The notes under the pieces are model-generated. The model ran no database searches. It saw only the letters and a program-made list of their open reading frames with translations, and was not told where the DNA came from. The position numbers and the translations under genes were made by a program. Positions 61,260 through 64,000 of a stretch of 64,000 bases of DNA are shown here, in pieces. Location: contig NZ_JACBZY010000001.1 of assembly GCF_013408685.1 (NCBI RefSeq), positions 2,542,001 to 2,606,000 on the forward strand. Direction: 5' to 3'. Each line of letters begins with the position of its first letter. Positions within the stretch are counted from its first letter, which is position 1. This stretch comes from Schumannella luteola. Its GTDB lineage: Bacteria > Actinomycetota > Actinomycetes > Actinomycetales > Microbacteriaceae.

Positions 61260-64000
61260 GTGGCCAACCCACGCGTACACGAGATCGCGAATGAACTCGG
61301 GATCGACAGCAAGCTTGCGATGGACAAGCTCAAGGACATGGGCGAGTTCGTCAAGAGTCCTTCGAGCTCCATCGCCCCGCCGGTCGCGCGCCGCCTGAAG
61401 GCAGCGCTCGAGGCCGACGGTGTGAAGGTCGAGGCGAAGCCCGCCTCGTCCGCCCCCAAGCCCGGCCCGCGCCCCGCGCCCGCCGCGCCGAAGCCGGCCG
61501 CGGCACCTGCCGCCCCGGCCGCCGAGAAGCCCGCAGCCCCGGCTGCCGCTCCGGCCTCCGCCGAGAAGCCGGCCGCCCAGGCGCCGAGCGCCCCCGCGGC
61601 GCCCAAGCCCGGCGGCGCCCGTCCGGCTTCGCCCCAGCAGGGTGGCGACGCTGGCAGCGCTCCGCGTCCCGGTGGGGCCCGCCCCGCCGGTGCCCCGCGC
61701 CCCGGCAACAACCCCTTCGCCTCGAGCCAGGGGATGGCTCGCCCCGGCGCCCCGCGCCCGGGCAACAACCCCTTCTCGTCGAGCCAGGGCATGCCGCGTC
61801 CCGGCGGCGGCGCGGGCATCCCGCGTCCGGCCGCTCCGCGTCCCGGAGCGCCCCGTCCGGGTGCTCCGCGTCCCGGCGCCCCGCGCCCGGGCGCTCCGCG
61901 TCCCGGCGGCCCCGGTCGTCCCGGTGCTCCGTTCCAGCAGCGTCCCGGCGGCCCCGGTCGTCCCGGCGGCGCTCCCGGCGGTGCCGGCGGCGGCGGTCCC
62001 CGTCCGGGCGGCGGCTTCGCCGGTCGCCCCGGTGGCGGCGGCGGTCGCGGTGGTCGTGGCAACACGGCCGGCGCCTTCGGTCGTGGCGGCGGCAAGAGCC
62101 GTGCCCGCAAGTCGAAGCGGACGAAGCGCGCCGAATTCGAGATGCGGGATGCCCCGCAGCTCGGCGGCGTCGCGATCCCTCGCGGCAACGGCGCGGTCCT
62201 GCGTCTGCGTCGCGGCGCCTCGATCAGCGACCTCGCGGACAAGATCGAGAACCTGACGAAGATCCCGGTGCAGCCGGGTGCGCTCGTCACGGCGCTGTTC
62301 CACCTCGGTGAGATGGCGACCGCGACCGAGTCGCTCGACGAGGCGACCTTCGGCATCCTCGGCGAGGAGCTGGGCTACAAGATCCAGGTCGTCTCGCCCG
62401 AGGACGAGGACAAGGAGCTCCTCGAGGCCTTCGACATCGACATCGAGCAGGAGCTCGCCGACGAGGACGACGAGGATCTCGAGATCCGTCCTCCGGTGGT
62501 CACCGTCATGGGTCACGTCGACCACGGAAAGACCAAGCTGCTCGACGCGATCCGCCAGGCGAACGTCGTCGCGGGCGAGGCCGGTGGCATCACGCAGCAC
62601 ATCGGCGCCTACCAGGTGTGGACGGAGCACGAGGAGATCGAGCGCGCCATCACCTTCATCGACACCCCGGGTCACGAGGCGTTCACCGCCATGCGCGCCC
62701 GTGGTGCGCAGGTGACCGACATCGCGATCCTCGTGGTCGCGGCCGACGACGGCATCATGCCGCAGACGGTGGAGGCGCTGAACCACGCCCAGGCGGCGAA
62801 CGTGCCGATCGTGGTCGCGGTCAACAAGATCGACAAGGAGGGGGCCAACCCCGCCAAGGTGCGCCAGCAGCTCACCGAGTTCGGTCTCGTGGCCGAGGAG
62901 TACGGCGGCGACACGATGTTCGTCGACGTCTCGGCGATCCAGAAGAAGGGCATCACCGAGCTCCTGGATGCGGTCCTGCTGACCGCCGACGCCGGTCTCG
63001 ACCTGCGCGCGAACCCGAACAAGGACGCCCGCGGTGTCGCCATCGAGGCGAAGCTCGACAAGGGACGCGGCGCCGTGGCGACCGTGCTCATCCAGTCGGG
63101 AACGCTGCGCGTCGGCGACGCGATCGTCGCGGGAACGGCCTACGGCCGCGTCCGCGCGATGCACGACGAGAACGGCGACGCGGTCGAGGAGGCCTGGCCT
63201 TCGCGTCCGGTGCAGGTGCAGGGTCTGTCGACCGTGCCCCGCGCCGGCGACACCTTCCTCGTCACCGAGGAGGACCGCACGGCCCGTCAGATCGCCGAGA
63301 AGCGCGAAGCCGCTCAGCGCAACGCCCAGCTGGCCAAGGCCCGCAAGCGCATCTCGCTCGAGGACTTCACCCGCGCTCTCGAAGAGGGCAAGGTCGAGTC
63401 GCTCAACCTCATCATCAAGGGTGATGTCTCCGGTGCCGTCGAGGCGCTCGAGGAGGCCCTGCTCAAGATCGAGGTCGACGACAGCGTCCAGCTGCGCATC
63501 CTGCACCGCGGTGTCGGTGCCGTCACCGAGTCGGACATCGACCTGGCGACGATCGACAACGCGATCGTCATCGGCTTCAACGTCCGCCCCGACGTCAAGG
63601 CCCGCGAGCGCGCTGCGCGCGAGGGCATCGACGTGCGCTTCTACTCGGTCATCTACTCCGCGCTCGACGACATCGAGTCGTCGCTCAAGGGCATGCTCAA
63701 GCCGGAGTACGAAGAGGTCCAGTCGGGTGTCGCCGAGATCCGCGAGGTGTTCCGCTCCTCGAAGTTCGGCAACATCGCCGGTGTGCTCGTCCGCTCGGGC
63801 ACCATCACCCGCAACGCGAAGGCGCGGGTCATCCGCGACGGCGTCGTGGTGGGCGACAACCTCGCGATCGAGTCGCTGCGTCGTTTCAAGGACGACGTCA
63901 CCGAGGTCAAGACGGACTTCGAGGCCGGTATCGGGCTCGGCAAGTTCAACGACATCCAGATCGGCGACGAGATCGAGACCATCGAGATGAAGGAGAAGCC
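61260..64000 (+). CDS. infB: Translation initiation factor IF-2, 3' end missing
   Basis: The reading frame is open from GTG 61260 to the end of the window (913 codons), so the C-terminus lies beyond. N-terminal IF2 helical domain ([20 protein letters not shown]), then a 220-residue Pro/Gly/Arg/Ala-rich linker. The G domain follows with [12 protein letters not shown] (about 419), DTPGHEAF and VNKIDK, and then the EF-Tu-like domains. IF-2 places fMet-tRNA on the ribosome. AGGAG is four bases before the GTG. Confidence 0.97.
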   Translation, partial: MANPRVHEIANELGIDSKLAMDKLKDMGEFVKSPSSSIAPPVARRLKAALEADGVKVEAKPASSAPKPGPRPAPAAPKPAAAPAAPAAEKPAAPAAAPASAEKPAAQAPSAPAAPKPGGARPASPQQGGDAGSAPRPGGARPAGAPRPGNNPFASSQGMARPGAPRPGNNPFSSSQGMPRPGGGAGIPRPAAPRPGAPRPGAPRPGAPRPGAPRPGGPGRPGAPFQQRPGGPGRPGGAPGGAGGGGPRPGGGFAGRPGGGGGRGGRGNTAGAFGRGGGKSRARKSKRTKRAEFEMRDAPQLGGVAIPRGNGAVLRLRRGASISDLADKIENLTKIPVQPGALVTALFHLGEMATATESLDEATFGILGEELGYKIQVVSPEDEDKELLEAFDIDIEQELADEDDEDLEIRPPVVTVMGHVDHGKTKLLDAIRQANVVAGEAGGITQHIGAYQVWTEHEEIERAITFIDTPGHEAFTAMRARGAQVTDIAILVVAADDGIMPQTVEALNHAQAANVPIVVAVNKIDKEGANPAKVRQQLTEFGLVAEEYGGDTMFVDVSAIQKKGITELLDAVLLTADAGLDLRANPNKDARGVAIEAKLDKGRGAVATVLIQSGTLRVGDAIVAGTAYGRVRAMHDENGDAVEEAWPSRPVQVQGLSTVPRAGDTFLVTEEDRTARQIAEKREAAQRNAQLAKARKRISLEDFTRALEEGKVESLNLIIKGDVSGAVEALEEALLKIEVDDSVQLRILHRGVGAVTESDIDLATIDNAIVIGFNVRPDVKARERAAREGIDVRFYSVIYSALDDIESSLKGMLKPEYEEVQSGVAEIREVFRSSKFGNIAGVLVRSGTITRNAKARVIRDGVVVGDNLAIESLRRFKDDVTEVKTDFEAGIGLGKFNDIQIGDEIETIEMKEK
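61440..62095 (+). repeat. Coding low-complexity linker of infB
   Basis: Ala/Pro-rich, then repeated PRPGAPRPG and PGGPGRP units, then a Gly/Arg tract. Typical of actinobacterial IF-2. It mimics short direct repeats at the DNA level. Confidence 0.8.

Noticed and set aside
61641-62060. Short regularly spaced direct repeats that look CRISPR-like
   Set aside because: They are in-frame codons for PRPGAP and PGGPGRP units in the IF-2 linker. There are no unique spacers of constant length and no cas genes.

Overview
The window is a contiguous piece of a high-GC chromosome with dense, often overlapping genes. It has many GTG starts, some TTG starts, and -10 hexamers of the TAnnnT type. Gene content and order (sua5-wecA-atpI-atpBEFHAGDC; dxr-rseP-ispG; nusA/ylxR/infB), class III aminotransferases with Lrp, and a possible class E sortase signal (LAATG) point to an actinobacterium of the order Micrococcales, most probably Microbacteriaceae. 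The genus cannot be fixed from sequence inspection alone. I see no insertion sequence, prophage, CRISPR array, rRNA or tRNA.

Layout. 1-9056: tail of sua5, a WecA/MraY-type phosphoglycosyltransferase, an AtpI-like protein and the complete F1Fo ATP synthase operon. 9070-13950: a small P-loop kinase, YaaA, then DNA alkylation repair (tag, ogt), an aldo/keto reductase, TspO and YceI. 14086-15962: an aminotransferase translationally coupled to an Lrp-type regulator. 16139-33877: a cluster of nine genes on one strand: FHA protein, PP2C phosphatase, membrane Ser/Thr kinase, a 1987-residue Ig-like/FN3 protein, MoxR ATPase, DUF58 protein, transglutaminase-fold membrane protein, zinc-ribbon/FHA protein and an EccC/EssC-like FtsK ATPase. 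34044-42108: polyamine-type ABC transporter (potDABC), DUF6194, L-asparaginase II, OsmC, a ClgR-like regulator and gabT. 42266-47136: FKBP lipoprotein, dxr, rseP, ispG. 47267-53141: a Bat-type cluster (MoxR, DUF58, small membrane protein, two VWA proteins, TPR-like protein). 53188-64000: proS, a possibly cell-wall-anchored metallophosphoesterase, nusA, a reverse-strand nadR-pnuC pair, ylxR and the first 2.7 kb of infB.

The most interesting region is 16139-33877. It resembles the PFNA cluster described in bifidobacteria (kinase, FN3 protein, AAA ATPase, DUF58, transglutaminase, PP2C), extended with two FHA readers and a type VII secretion-like motor ATPase, but with no WXG100, EccB, EccD or EccE partner in the window. 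The transglutaminase-fold protein appears to lack its catalytic Cys and His, so I read the cluster as a phosphorylation-controlled envelope assembly rather than an enzymatic crosslinker. A second MoxR-DUF58 module, the Bat cluster, lies 14 kb downstream.

Regulatory layout is also informative. At about ten transcription units a TAnnnT hexamer ends 6-9 nt before the start codon, which suggests leaderless mRNAs. Strong hairpins close most convergent gene pairs. A 13-nt near-identical palindromic motif occurs upstream of both potD and yceI.
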